Shown here: positions 36,134 through 43,579 of the stretch, piece after piece
Position numbering within the stretch: position 1 is the first letter of the stretch
Layout of the letters: every line of letters starts with the position of its first letter
Source of the DNA: Bdellovibrio bacteriovorus
Lineage (GTDB): Bacteria > Bdellovibrionota > Bdellovibrionia > Bdellovibrionales > Bdellovibrionaceae
DNA: 64,000 bases
Direction: 5' to 3'
NCBI RefSeq assembly: GCF_025558485.1
Contig: NZ_CP102930.1
Location: forward strand, 2,790,001-2,854,000
Program-made: the position numbers and the translations under genes
Notes under the pieces: generated by a model
What the model was told of the DNA's origin: nothing
The model's input: only the letters and a program-made list of their open reading frames with translations
Database searches by the model: none

Positions 36134-37732
36134 ATGACCGTTGCTTTAGGAAAACCGTCGGGTCGGAGGCTTTTAGTGCTCAGTTCACCAAGGTTCTTTA
36201 CATTGTCACTTTCTGTATTGGTTCTGGGGGCCGGCCTTTATCTTTGGCGGGCTTCCGGTACTGCGACCTCGAAGGTCAAATCCACAGAAAACTACTGGGC
36301 TGAAACAGGCCTGGGTCCCGCAGCTCTTGAAGACCTTTTGCAGGATCAGACTTGCAGCAGTTCCCAGCGCTACTTCCTGGCTTGCGCCAATTCGATTCTG
36401 ACGATTGCCAATCGCTACAATCTGAGCCTTGGGTTGAATGGACAGCTTGTTCCTTTCCATGAAGCTTTGTCTGCCGACACCAGTTCAGAAAAAAAGCAGT
36501 TGGAGCCTTGGCAGAAATTCTTTGCCGAAAACACGGATCAGGCTGTGAAAATCTCTTTCCTGAAAGTCTGGAAAGATTTGCAGGACAATCATATCCCTGA
36601 ATCTCAGCACTCTATGATGGTTGGCTTGGGATTGAATGGTTTCATTTCTGTTTTCCGTGATCCTCACACTTACTTCATGCCGGTGTCTCAGTTTCAGGAA
36701 GTGATTTCCAGAGCCGACAGTCGCTCTGTCAGTCTGGGGATTTCACTGGGGACTGCTCACGGCAAGTATGTCATTCGTAAGCTGACGGAAGGCAGTCCGG
36801 CCAAGCAGGCAGGCCTGCAAAAGGGTGATGTTTTGCTGTCAGTGAATGGTCATGAGGTTCAGGGTCTTTTGCAGGCCCGTGTGTCGGAACTTTTAAAGGG
36901 CGAAGTTGGTGAAATTGCGAAAGTTCGTGTTTTGCGAGACGGGGAGGAGCTGACGTTCCGTATGCGCCGTCAGGAAATCACCATCGCCACGGTTTCCACT
37001 CGCGTGATCGACGGTATCAAGCCAATTGCGGTTGTTGGAATTAACAAATTTGCCCGTGGCGCGTGCGATAAAGTGAAAGAGTCCCTGGATATTTTGAAGA
37101 AGTCACATGTGCGTGGTTTGTTACTGGATCTGCGTGACAATCCGGGTGGCCAGATGGAAGAGGCTGCCTGTATTGCGAGCCTGTTCGTCGGGCCGGATGA
37201 AAAAATCTTTGAAGTTCGTTATCTGGACCCAAGTAAAAAGTCAGAGGACTACTATGGCGGCGAGGAAAAGCGTTTCGACCTGCCAATGGCGGTGTTGATC
37301 AACGCGGCATCTGCCAGTGCTTCGGAAATCGTTGCCGGAGCCTTGCGTGATTTGAACCGTGCGGTGCTGGTGGGTGAAAGAACTTTCGGAAAAGGCTCTT
37401 TCCAGGAAGGTGAATACTGGTCTCAGAACAAAAAGATCGCGTTGTTTGAAACCAAGGGTTTCTACTATCTTCCTTCCGGCAGATCACCGCAGATGAAGGG
37501 GCTTGAACCCGATGTGACAGTGAATTTTGAAGAGATCTCTGTGGTGCGCGAGGCAGAGCAGTTCATTCATCCATTGCGTGCCCCGGAAAGACAGGTTCGT
37601 CTGGCCGGAAAAGCTTTTGCCACGGGTGAATGTCTGGAAATGGAAGATGGACTTTCTTCAGACGATAAACAGATGACAAAAGCACGTCAGGTTTTATTTT
37701 GTACTAAGGCAGTTGCTAGGGCAGGGCTATGA
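36134..37732 (+). CDS. S41-family serine protease with PDZ domain (CtpA-like)
   Basis: A 532-residue membrane-anchored or exported protease. An N-terminal hydrophobic segment (about 18-38) precedes a long N-domain, then a PDZ domain (EGSPAKQAGLQKGDVLLSVNG). The catalytic domain has LDLRDNPGGQ, the nucleophile in NAASASASE and GKGSFQ with the general-base lysine. It would cut C-termini of envelope or secreted proteins. A GTG six bases upstream is an alternative start. Its stop overlaps the esterase start by four bases. Confidence 0.9.
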   Translation: MTVALGKPSGRRLLVLSSPRFFTLSLSVLVLGAGLYLWRASGTATSKVKSTENYWAETGLGPAALEDLLQDQTCSSSQRYFLACANSILTIANRYNLSLGLNGQLVPFHEALSADTSSEKKQLEPWQKFFAENTDQAVKISFLKVWKDLQDNHIPESQHSMMVGLGLNGFISVFRDPHTYFMPVSQFQEVISRADSRSVSLGISLGTAHGKYVIRKLTEGSPAKQAGLQKGDVLLSVNGHEVQGLLQARVSELLKGEVGEIAKVRVLRDGEELTFRMRRQEITIATVSTRVIDGIKPIAVVGINKFARGACDKVKESLDILKKSHVRGLLLDLRDNPGGQMEEAACIASLFVGPDEKIFEVRYLDPSKKSEDYYGGEEKRFDLPMAVLINAASASASEIVAGALRDLNRAVLVGERTFGKGSFQEGEYWSQNKKIALFETKGFYYLPSGRSPQMKGLEPDVTVNFEEISVVREAEQFIHPLRAPERQVRLAGKAFATGECLEMEDGLSSDDKQMTKARQVLFCTKAVARAGL

Positions 37733-38373
37733 TTTCGACGACACTATTTAAGCACAAGTTTATTCCCGCAAAAAAGAAGTCAGACTTTCTGATGATTGTT
37801 CTGCATGGTCGCGGTGACAGCATTCGTCCGTTCTTTTCTTTTGATGAAGAAATGAATCTGCCAGAGATGAATTATCTTTTACTGAATGCCCCAAGAAAGT
37901 TTTTGGATGGCTATACCTGGTATGGTGAACCGCCATTCCAGGGAAATGGTGTCCTGAAAATTCGCGAAAAGCTTTTTGATTTGCTGAACGATCTGGAAAA
38001 TCAGGGCTGGGACAGTCGAAAGATCTTCCTGTTTGGATTTTCACAAGGATGTCTGATCAGCGCGGATGTGGGCTTGAATTATCCAAAGCAACTGGGCGGT
38101 ATCGTTGGTATCAGTGGCTATTTCAACTTCTATCCACGCTGGCGTAATAATCTGTCTTTGGAAGCCAAACAGACCCCTTGGCTGTTTACTCATGGTCACC
38201 AGGACGACATCCTGCCTTTGGAAGAAACCAAGTATGGTGTCGATAAGCTGAAAGATGCCGGTTTGCGGGTCCAGTGGGTCGAGATGGAAAAAGATCACAC
38301 GTTGAAAGACGAAGAGTATCCCATTATAAGACGCTGGGTTCGTGACCAATTATCTGATCTAAGAAAAAATTGA
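37729..38373 (+). CDS. Phospholipase/carboxylesterase family hydrolase
   Basis: A 214-residue cytosolic alpha/beta hydrolase. The nucleophile elbow is GFSQG, the oxyanion region VLHGRGDS, and HQDDILP and KDHTL supply the acid and histidine. This is the layout of small acyl-protein thioesterase/carboxylesterases. Its ATG lies within the end of the S41 protease gene (four-base overlap), so both are co-translated. The substrate is unknown. Confidence 0.85.
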   Translation: MISTTLFKHKFIPAKKKSDFLMIVLHGRGDSIRPFFSFDEEMNLPEMNYLLLNAPRKFLDGYTWYGEPPFQGNGVLKIREKLFDLLNDLENQGWDSRKIFLFGFSQGCLISADVGLNYPKQLGGIVGISGYFNFYPRWRNNLSLEAKQTPWLFTHGHQDDILPLEETKYGVDKLKDAGLRVQWVEMEKDHTLKDEEYPIIRRWVRDQLSDLRKN

Positions 38374-38379
38374 ACCCTT

Positions 38380-38393
38380 ATGACGGCCGTCAT
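38380..38393. promoter_or_regulatory. 14-bp perfect palindrome upstream of the bacteriohemerythrin gene
   Basis: ATGACGGCCGTCAT is a perfect palindrome of the kind bound by dimeric regulators. It lies seven bases past the esterase stop codon and 71 bases before the hemerythrin start. A role as an operator is inferred; the factor is unknown. Confidence 0.45.
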
Positions 38394-38406
38394 GTAGCCA
38401 CCTATC

Positions 38407-38460
38407 CACCCCTCCGATGAGTTAGATGTTACAAATATTTAACACATCGGATAAGGGGTG
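38407..38460 (+). promoter_or_regulatory. 5'UTR hairpin covering the bacteriohemerythrin ribosome-binding site
   Basis: CACCCC (38407-38412) pairs with GGGGTG (38455-38460), and CCGATG (38414-38419) with CATCGG (38445-38450), enclosing a 25-base AT-rich loop. The GGGG is the Shine-Dalgarno of the gene that starts at 38465, so folding would hide it. Loop opening by temperature, protein or RNA is conceivable but unproven. Confidence 0.5.
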
Positions 38461-38464
38461 AAAA

Positions 38465-38875
38465 ATGTCTGAAACATTCTTTAAGTGGGATCAAAGCCGT
38501 CTGACAACACACGTGGATGCCATGGACAATGAACATAAAAAGCTCATTGAGATCATGAACAAGCTCTACGAACGCAATGAAAACAAGGCGACTAAAACAG
38601 AACTGGCATCCATCGTGCGCGAACTGGCCGGATGGACAGTGACTCACTTTGATCACGAGGAAAAGTTCTTCGATACATTGCCGTACTCGCAGGCGGCTGT
38701 TCATAAAAAAATCCACCGGGATTTGATCGAGCGTCTTAAGGGGCATCAGGCAGAGTTTGAAAAAACCGGCACCTTGACGCCCGCGTTCTTCCAATTCCTG
38801 AAAACCTGGCTGACCGCTCATATTATGGGGATCGACACCAAGTACGGCGAAATTGCCGCCAAGAAGTCCGCTTGA
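38465..38875 (+). CDS. Bacteriohemerythrin
   Basis: A 136-residue four-helix-bundle protein with a di-iron oxygen-binding site. The ligand set is visible as HVDAMDNEH, HFDHEEKFF, VHKKIHRDL and HIMGID, matching the canonical His/Glu/Asp pattern. It is soluble with no signal peptide. It probably carries or senses oxygen in the cytoplasm. The structured leader and upstream palindrome suggest tight regulation. Confidence 0.93.
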   Translation: MSETFFKWDQSRLTTHVDAMDNEHKKLIEIMNKLYERNENKATKTELASIVRELAGWTVTHFDHEEKFFDTLPYSQAAVHKKIHRDLIERLKGHQAEFEKTGTLTPAFFQFLKTWLTAHIMGIDTKYGEIAAKKSA

Positions 38876-38909
38876 AAAAGCAATGCGCCCGTAAGGTTGC
38901 ATTCTTATT

Positions 38910-40169
38910 TTAGAACCCGCCTTTTTCCAGCAGACTGACCAGGGAATTGACTGGTGGCTTGATGGGAAGTTCAAGGTGATAGATCAACCCGCCGCCTCCG
39001 GCCTGAGCAACGCTTTCCTGTTTGTCGTTAACAATTTTCCCCACTACGGCTTTCTGAATCCCGGTGGGGGAAATGACTTCAATTTCTTCGCCGGGACGCA
39101 ATCTGTGACGTGCTTCAATTTTAATATATCCCGGCTGTTCGGATTCGCCCAGCACAATGCCCGCAAATTTCTGACTGTAGTTTCTGGAGGTTGAATGGCG
39201 ATATTCCTGAGAATGATGACTTAGGTTTCCTGCCACAAAGCCTTTGTGATAGCCGCGATTGGCAATCTTATCCAGCTCCAGCAAAAGACTGCGATCGAAT
39301 TCTTTTCCGGCCGTCATGTCGTCGATGGCTTTGCGATAGATACGTGAAGTCATGGCGGCGTAGTAAACGGATTTGGTGCGCCCTTCGACCTTGAAAGAAC
39401 AGACGCCCGCGTCGCGTAGCTCGCGCAGGTGCTCAATCACGCACAGGTCCTTGGCATTCATGATATAGGTGCCGTTTTCATCTTCATCAATCTGATAGAA
39501 CTGCCCTTTGTTGCGCAGATCCTCCAGGTAAAATTCCTCTTCCTTGCTGGCGTCGGCTTTATAGATATTGTAGCCGTAACGGCAGCTGTTGTCACAAACA
39601 CCCTGATTGGCATCGCGATAGCTCATATAGTGCGACAGCAGGCAGCGGCCGGAATAGGCAATGCAGATAGAGCCGTGAACGAATGCCTCCAACTCGATAT
39701 CGGGAACCCTTTCATGGATTTCCTTGATTTCCTCCAGACGCAATTCACGGCTTAGGATGATGCGTGTGGCGCCCTGCTGCTGCCAGAATTTTACACTTTG
39801 CCAGTTCATGCAGTTGGATTGAACGCTAAGGTGAATATTGACGTCGGGATCGACCTCTTTGGCAATCATCATCAGACCCGGATCGCTCATGATAAAGGCG
39901 TCTGGTTTCAGATCGACCCACTTTTTGAAATTTTCACGGAAGGATTTCAGCTTCAGATTGCGTGCGAAAATATTGGCTGTGACGTAGATCTGCTTTCCGT
40001 TGTCGCGCGCGAATTGGATTCCTTTTTCAAGGTCTTCAAATGTCATTTCATTTTCACGGGCTCTAAGGCTGAAAAGGGGAACCCCGACATAGACGGCGTC
40101 GGCACCAAAGTTATAAGCGTATTTTAGTTTTTCAAGAGAGCCCGCAGGCATCAGCAGTTCCGGATTCAT
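38910..40169 (-). CDS. U32-family protein, TrhP/RlhA-like RNA hydroxylation factor
   Basis: A 419-residue protein of peptidase family U32, whose E. coli members TrhP and RlhA hydroxylate RNA bases and are not proteases. The N-terminal TIM-barrel-like half has MPAGSLEKLKYA and GADAVYVG; the HGSICIAYSGRC motif and a cysteine cluster (RCLLSHY, GVCDNSCRYGY, further Cys) could hold an Fe-S cluster. The length and single copy point to TrhP (tRNA wobble 5-hydroxyuridine), but RlhA cannot be excluded. The gene stands alone on the minus strand. Confidence 0.8.
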   Translation of the reverse strand: MNPELLMPAGSLEKLKYAYNFGADAVYVGVPLFSLRARENEMTFEDLEKGIQFARDNGKQIYVTANIFARNLKLKSFRENFKKWVDLKPDAFIMSDPGLMMIAKEVDPDVNIHLSVQSNCMNWQSVKFWQQQGATRIILSRELRLEEIKEIHERVPDIELEAFVHGSICIAYSGRCLLSHYMSYRDANQGVCDNSCRYGYNIYKADASKEEEFYLEDLRNKGQFYQIDEDENGTYIMNAKDLCVIEHLRELRDAGVCSFKVEGRTKSVYYAAMTSRIYRKAIDDMTAGKEFDRSLLLELDKIANRGYHKGFVAGNLSHHSQEYRHSTSRNYSQKFAGIVLGESEQPGYIKIEARHRLRPGEEIEVISPTGIQKAVVGKIVNDKQESVAQAGGGGLIYHLELPIKPPVNSLVSLLEKGGF

Positions 40170-40235
40170 TCCATCCCCTTTTTAAATCAGGGACGTTCTA
40201 ATCCTTTCGTGATCTGAACTCAACGGAGGGGGCCA

Positions 40236-40280
40236 AAAATACAACCCTGGGGTTGAGGACCGGGCATTGCTGCCGGGTCC
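40236..40280 (-). terminator. Possible terminator region of the SelO-like gene
   Basis: Two hairpins lie just past the stop codon on the minus strand. One is nearly perfect (GGACCGGGCA with TGCCGGGTCC, 40257-40280, one mismatch). The second, CAACCC/GGGTTG with a very small loop, is followed by TATTTTTGG. The second is the better terminator candidate. Confidence 0.4.
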
Positions 40281-40286
40281 GTGGTT

Positions 40287-42143
40287 TTAGATGGACTCTT
40301 TGTTTTCTTCCACCAGACTTAAAAGCTTGGCATAAAGGTCCATTTTCACCGCTGGGGTGGCCAGTTGGTCCCGGTAGAAGCGACTGACCGGAATTTCCGG
40401 CATGCCGTTTTGTTCATAGACCAGCTTATCTACGATTTTTTGAATCTGTTCCATCGGAAGGCCCTTTTTCTTTTCAGAGATGATTTCTTCAACCATCTCA
40501 ATCAAGGCATTTCCGGTGATGCGTTTGTCAGAGTTTAGTTTTTCAGCGCGATCGCAGATGCCTTTTAAAATATGTTCAGGCTTGTTGCGGCCGGAGGCTG
40601 TTTCCACCAGTTCACGGTAGATACTTTGGAAAGCTTCGATATGGCGGCGTTGCTTTTCGCCCATGCGGGCATCGCGGGACTTGGCAAAGCCGGACAGTAC
40701 AGTCTTAAAGAAACTATTTTCTGTCATCCAGCGTTTTTCAAACGGCAGGGGGCTTTCCATCAGGAAGCGTGGATATTCCTTCATGATCGTGCGCATATTG
40801 TAAAGGGCCGGGTGATTCACGCCGTCTGCGACCTTTTCCGTGTTACCGCTGACTTTGGCTCTTTCAAAGAATGAAAACTCTTTGTCAAAGCGTTCAAATA
40901 GACCTTCTTTGGCCATAATATGATTGCGTTGAGTTTCGTTAAAGCCCATGCGGTACAGCAGACGCTCAGCCCGTTTTTGATCGAAGGCCTTGTTGAAGTT
41001 CAGCACCGCAGGATGCTGGGCGAATTCACGCAAAGGCTTCTTCTTTTTGGTTTTCAGATAATCCGCCATTTGTGCAAAGACCTGCACGATCAGACGGGCT
41101 TTTTGTTTTTGTTCGTTCAGGTTGGTCGAGAATCTTTCCACATCATCATAGCGGTATTTGTCATGACGAATGCCGAACTGACGAACACTGCCGTAGTCGA
41201 TGATGCCGGCATCAGCCAGAACATTGTCACCGTCCCAGTCCAGCCATGCGAAAATATAATCCGTATCCAGAATTGCTGTGAATTCGCCGAAGGACTTGGA
41301 GATTTCATTCAGCATTTCATCATACTTGCCAGTGCCCTTGGCTTTAATATTCCAAACTTTATTGTCCACCTGACGATCGATCAGATAGTCGGTGGCCGCT
41401 TTCAGATTGTCCCAGCGTTCCTGCTTCAGATACAGGAACAAGTGAGCCGGACGAATCAGGTTCTGCGCGGCGCGAACGCCGATGCCGTAACCTTTGCCCA
41501 GATCAATCACACACAGCATGCGTTCTGTACCGATACCCTGCAAATGCATGACTTCAGCCAGAATGGAGGCTCCTAACAGTTCGTCAATTTCGGCCAGACC
41601 ACAGCCATAGCCAAACTCTGTGCCACCGGTTTTTAGAGGCTTCTGGGCCTGAACAGCACCCGGGGCAAGGCAGGTTACGCCTGTTCCACGACTGGAAACA
41701 TCCCAGGTGGTGCCGCGGTGGTAAACCGTTCCATTCCAGATGCCGCGCCCATCGCCGGAAGTTTTTCCCTGTTTGTTGCTGTGTTGCAGTTGCAGGTAGC
41801 GTGTGGCCATATATTTATGAGGACGGATGGTGGCCGGATCAATGCGACGGTGAGTCAGTTCGTCGTATTCGTTGATGATTTGCAAAGAAAAGGTTTCGAT
41901 AAGTTTTTGCTGAAGGTCGTCACTCATTTGATGAGGATGATCGGGTGGAATCAATCCCATTTCTTTTGCGAGGATGAAGTTAAAGTAAGCGACATTGCCA
42001 GTGTTAAGTTCGCGAACCTTGTAGGAAACAAATCCGTCTTTAACAGCGTCCATCCACGGATGCACACCATTGAGTTGATCGAAAGACGAATAGAAGTTCG
42101 TCAGTTGCTGTAACTTTCGAGCGCCACTATGTTTCATCGTCAT
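40287..42143 (-). CDS. SelO-like (YdiU) divergent protein AMPylase candidate
   Basis: A 618-residue soluble protein. I see the SelO pseudokinase order of motifs: GDGRGIW, SILAEVMHLQGIGTERMLCV (compare LISEAMHALGIPTTRALS), RAAQNLIRPAHLFLY and TDYLIDR (compare APSHIR.GHF and LADYVIDRHY), then IIDYG where SelO has the metal-binding DFG-like Asp. SelO AMPylates Ser/Thr/Tyr of redox proteins. Between them the sequence is strongly divergent and longer than the approximately 480 residues usual, with an added C-terminal helical part. The ATG at 42143 is preferred because a frame reaching 42278 would overlap the divergent gene. Homology is my reading by eye. Confidence 0.6.
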   Translation of the reverse strand: MTMKHSGARKLQQLTNFYSSFDQLNGVHPWMDAVKDGFVSYKVRELNTGNVAYFNFILAKEMGLIPPDHPHQMSDDLQQKLIETFSLQIINEYDELTHRRIDPATIRPHKYMATRYLQLQHSNKQGKTSGDGRGIWNGTVYHRGTTWDVSSRGTGVTCLAPGAVQAQKPLKTGGTEFGYGCGLAEIDELLGASILAEVMHLQGIGTERMLCVIDLGKGYGIGVRAAQNLIRPAHLFLYLKQERWDNLKAATDYLIDRQVDNKVWNIKAKGTGKYDEMLNEISKSFGEFTAILDTDYIFAWLDWDGDNVLADAGIIDYGSVRQFGIRHDKYRYDDVERFSTNLNEQKQKARLIVQVFAQMADYLKTKKKKPLREFAQHPAVLNFNKAFDQKRAERLLYRMGFNETQRNHIMAKEGLFERFDKEFSFFERAKVSGNTEKVADGVNHPALYNMRTIMKEYPRFLMESPLPFEKRWMTENSFFKTVLSGFAKSRDARMGEKQRRHIEAFQSIYRELVETASGRNKPEHILKGICDRAEKLNSDKRITGNALIEMVEEIISEKKKGLPMEQIQKIVDKLVYEQNGMPEIPVSRFYRDQLATPAVKMDLYAKLLSLVEENKESI

Positions 42144-42268
42144 GTTGCTTCCACCATCCTTGTAGAAAAATGAGACACTCTTCATATCGGCACGACTGGC
42201 CTGCACTTTAATATTAAGCCCTAAAAAAGTTCTTCCGAATACTAGACTGGACATAATAAGGGGAAACA

Positions 42269-42892
42269 ATGAAGACATCTGGCTTTTTACTTCTGGTGCT
42301 GATTTCGACGACGTCCTTCGCCTTTAAGGGCGCGGCCCCCGGCAAACTCTTGCTTCCGCAGTTCGCGACAGCCCCGGCCTGTGACAGCCGTCCTGAGTTT
42401 CTGACAGAGCTGCGCAGCGAGTTCGTGGGTTCCCTGAAACGCCTGCCAGAAACGGTTTTGGTGGCACGAGATGTGGAATACTATGTGGAAAGCACGGCTG
42501 GTGCGGGAAAGACGCGCTTGCATGGTTATCAGTCCTTCTTGAAGGCGTCAGACTCGGCGCAAATCCTTTGTGGCAATGCCTCTCAGGACCTTGGCCGTAG
42601 ATTTTCCCTGCTGGCACCGACTTTAATCGACACTCATAAGAAGCACCGAGTGGGGCAAAGCCTTTGGCAGTTCCAGCTTTTGACAGAGGCACAGCGGTTT
42701 TCATTTTGGAATCTGAAAAGTGCAGCGATGCCACCGAATGAAAATCTGGAAGAGTGGCTTGAATCCAGCGGGGCTCAGTATAAGATCTATCAAAGATCCC
42801 ACACCGAGTTTGAGCTGATGCTGGTGAAAAAAGAGGGCGAAACCTCGCAGTATCTGTCAGTTCGCTACGATGCCGTGCCATTCAGGCCTTAA
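42269..42892 (+). CDS. Secreted protein of unknown function
   Basis: A 207-residue exported protein with a signal peptide ending near SFAFK and an AAGGGG ribosome-binding site. Two cysteines lie at about residues 38 and 100. The domain is mixed alpha/beta with an acidic C-terminus (NENLEEWLESS) and I do not recognise it. It is divergent from the SelO-like gene and ends six bases before the convergent glycolipid-binding-like gene. Confidence 0.65.
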   Translation: MKTSGFLLLVLISTTSFAFKGAAPGKLLLPQFATAPACDSRPEFLTELRSEFVGSLKRLPETVLVARDVEYYVESTAGAGKTRLHGYQSFLKASDSAQILCGNASQDLGRRFSLLAPTLIDTHKKHRVGQSLWQFQLLTEAQRFSFWNLKSAAMPPNENLEEWLESSGAQYKIYQRSHTEFELMLVKKEGETSQYLSVRYDAVPFRP

Positions 42893-42897
42893 GTCGA

Positions 42898-43440
42898 TTA
42901 CGTCCTTCGGCGGAAATAGCCGGGATATTCCAAAACCAGACAATCCTTGTCCACAGTGAGGTCCGCGCTAAAGTGGACCTCTTTTGTTTTTCCGTCGATG
43001 GATTCAAAACGATAGATGCTCTGCTCAGTACCCACTTTAAGCTCAGTGTAGCGTTGTGTGGCGGTTTTTGTTTTAAACTGAAGGGCATCCACCCAGGTGA
43101 CTTCCATTTCGTAAACCTGAAGGAACTGAGAGCGCATCCATTGAATTGGCAGGGTGTTGGTGAATGGGGATGGGTAAATATCCACAAAAAGCGATTCGAT
43201 CAGGTCTGACGTGCCCAGCTTCTTTGCCGGGTCTGTCAGGGAATGGACGTGATAGTTCTGCACGCTATAGGAATCATCCATGGTGATGCTGTACTTGATT
43301 CTTTGCAATTTTCCGCTGGAGTCAGGATAGACCAGCAGGGAGTCGGCGAAAATATTTTCACCCGATTTTTTCAACACCAAATGCTCAAAACCTGGTTCCC
43401 GAAGGGATTCCCAGACAACGTCCTGCAATTGCATCTTCAC
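42898..43440 (-). CDS. Putative glycolipid-binding-domain protein
   Basis: A 180-residue cytosolic protein with alternating beta strands. Start and end of the sequence (VVWESLREPGFEHLVL, SADLTVDKDCLVLEYPGYFRR) follow the pattern I associate with the glycolipid-binding family PF06475 of unknown physiological role, for example Pseudomonas PA1994. There is no signal peptide. The assignment rests on these short segments and the length of about 180 residues, so it is tentative. Confidence 0.5.
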   Translation of the reverse strand: MKMQLQDVVWESLREPGFEHLVLKKSGENIFADSLLVYPDSSGKLQRIKYSITMDDSYSVQNYHVHSLTDPAKKLGTSDLIESLFVDIYPSPFTNTLPIQWMRSQFLQVYEMEVTWVDALQFKTKTATQRYTELKVGTEQSIYRFESIDGKTKEVHFSADLTVDKDCLVLEYPGYFRRRT

Positions 43441-43579
43441 CTCAACAAGGATGATAGCATACTGGACTTGGATTACCGGGTCTAAATTTTCGCGGAAATG
43501 ATCATGTTTTGGACAGCTCAGATTTTTGCTTCATGCTGAGATAACCTCTCCGATAAGTAAATCAGGAGTTAGGTAGTTT

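Noticed and set aside
40287..42278. Upstream start of the SelO-like protein at 42278
   Set aside because: It would overlap the divergent secreted-protein gene start; the ATG at 42143 has a nearby GGAAG and suits the domain.
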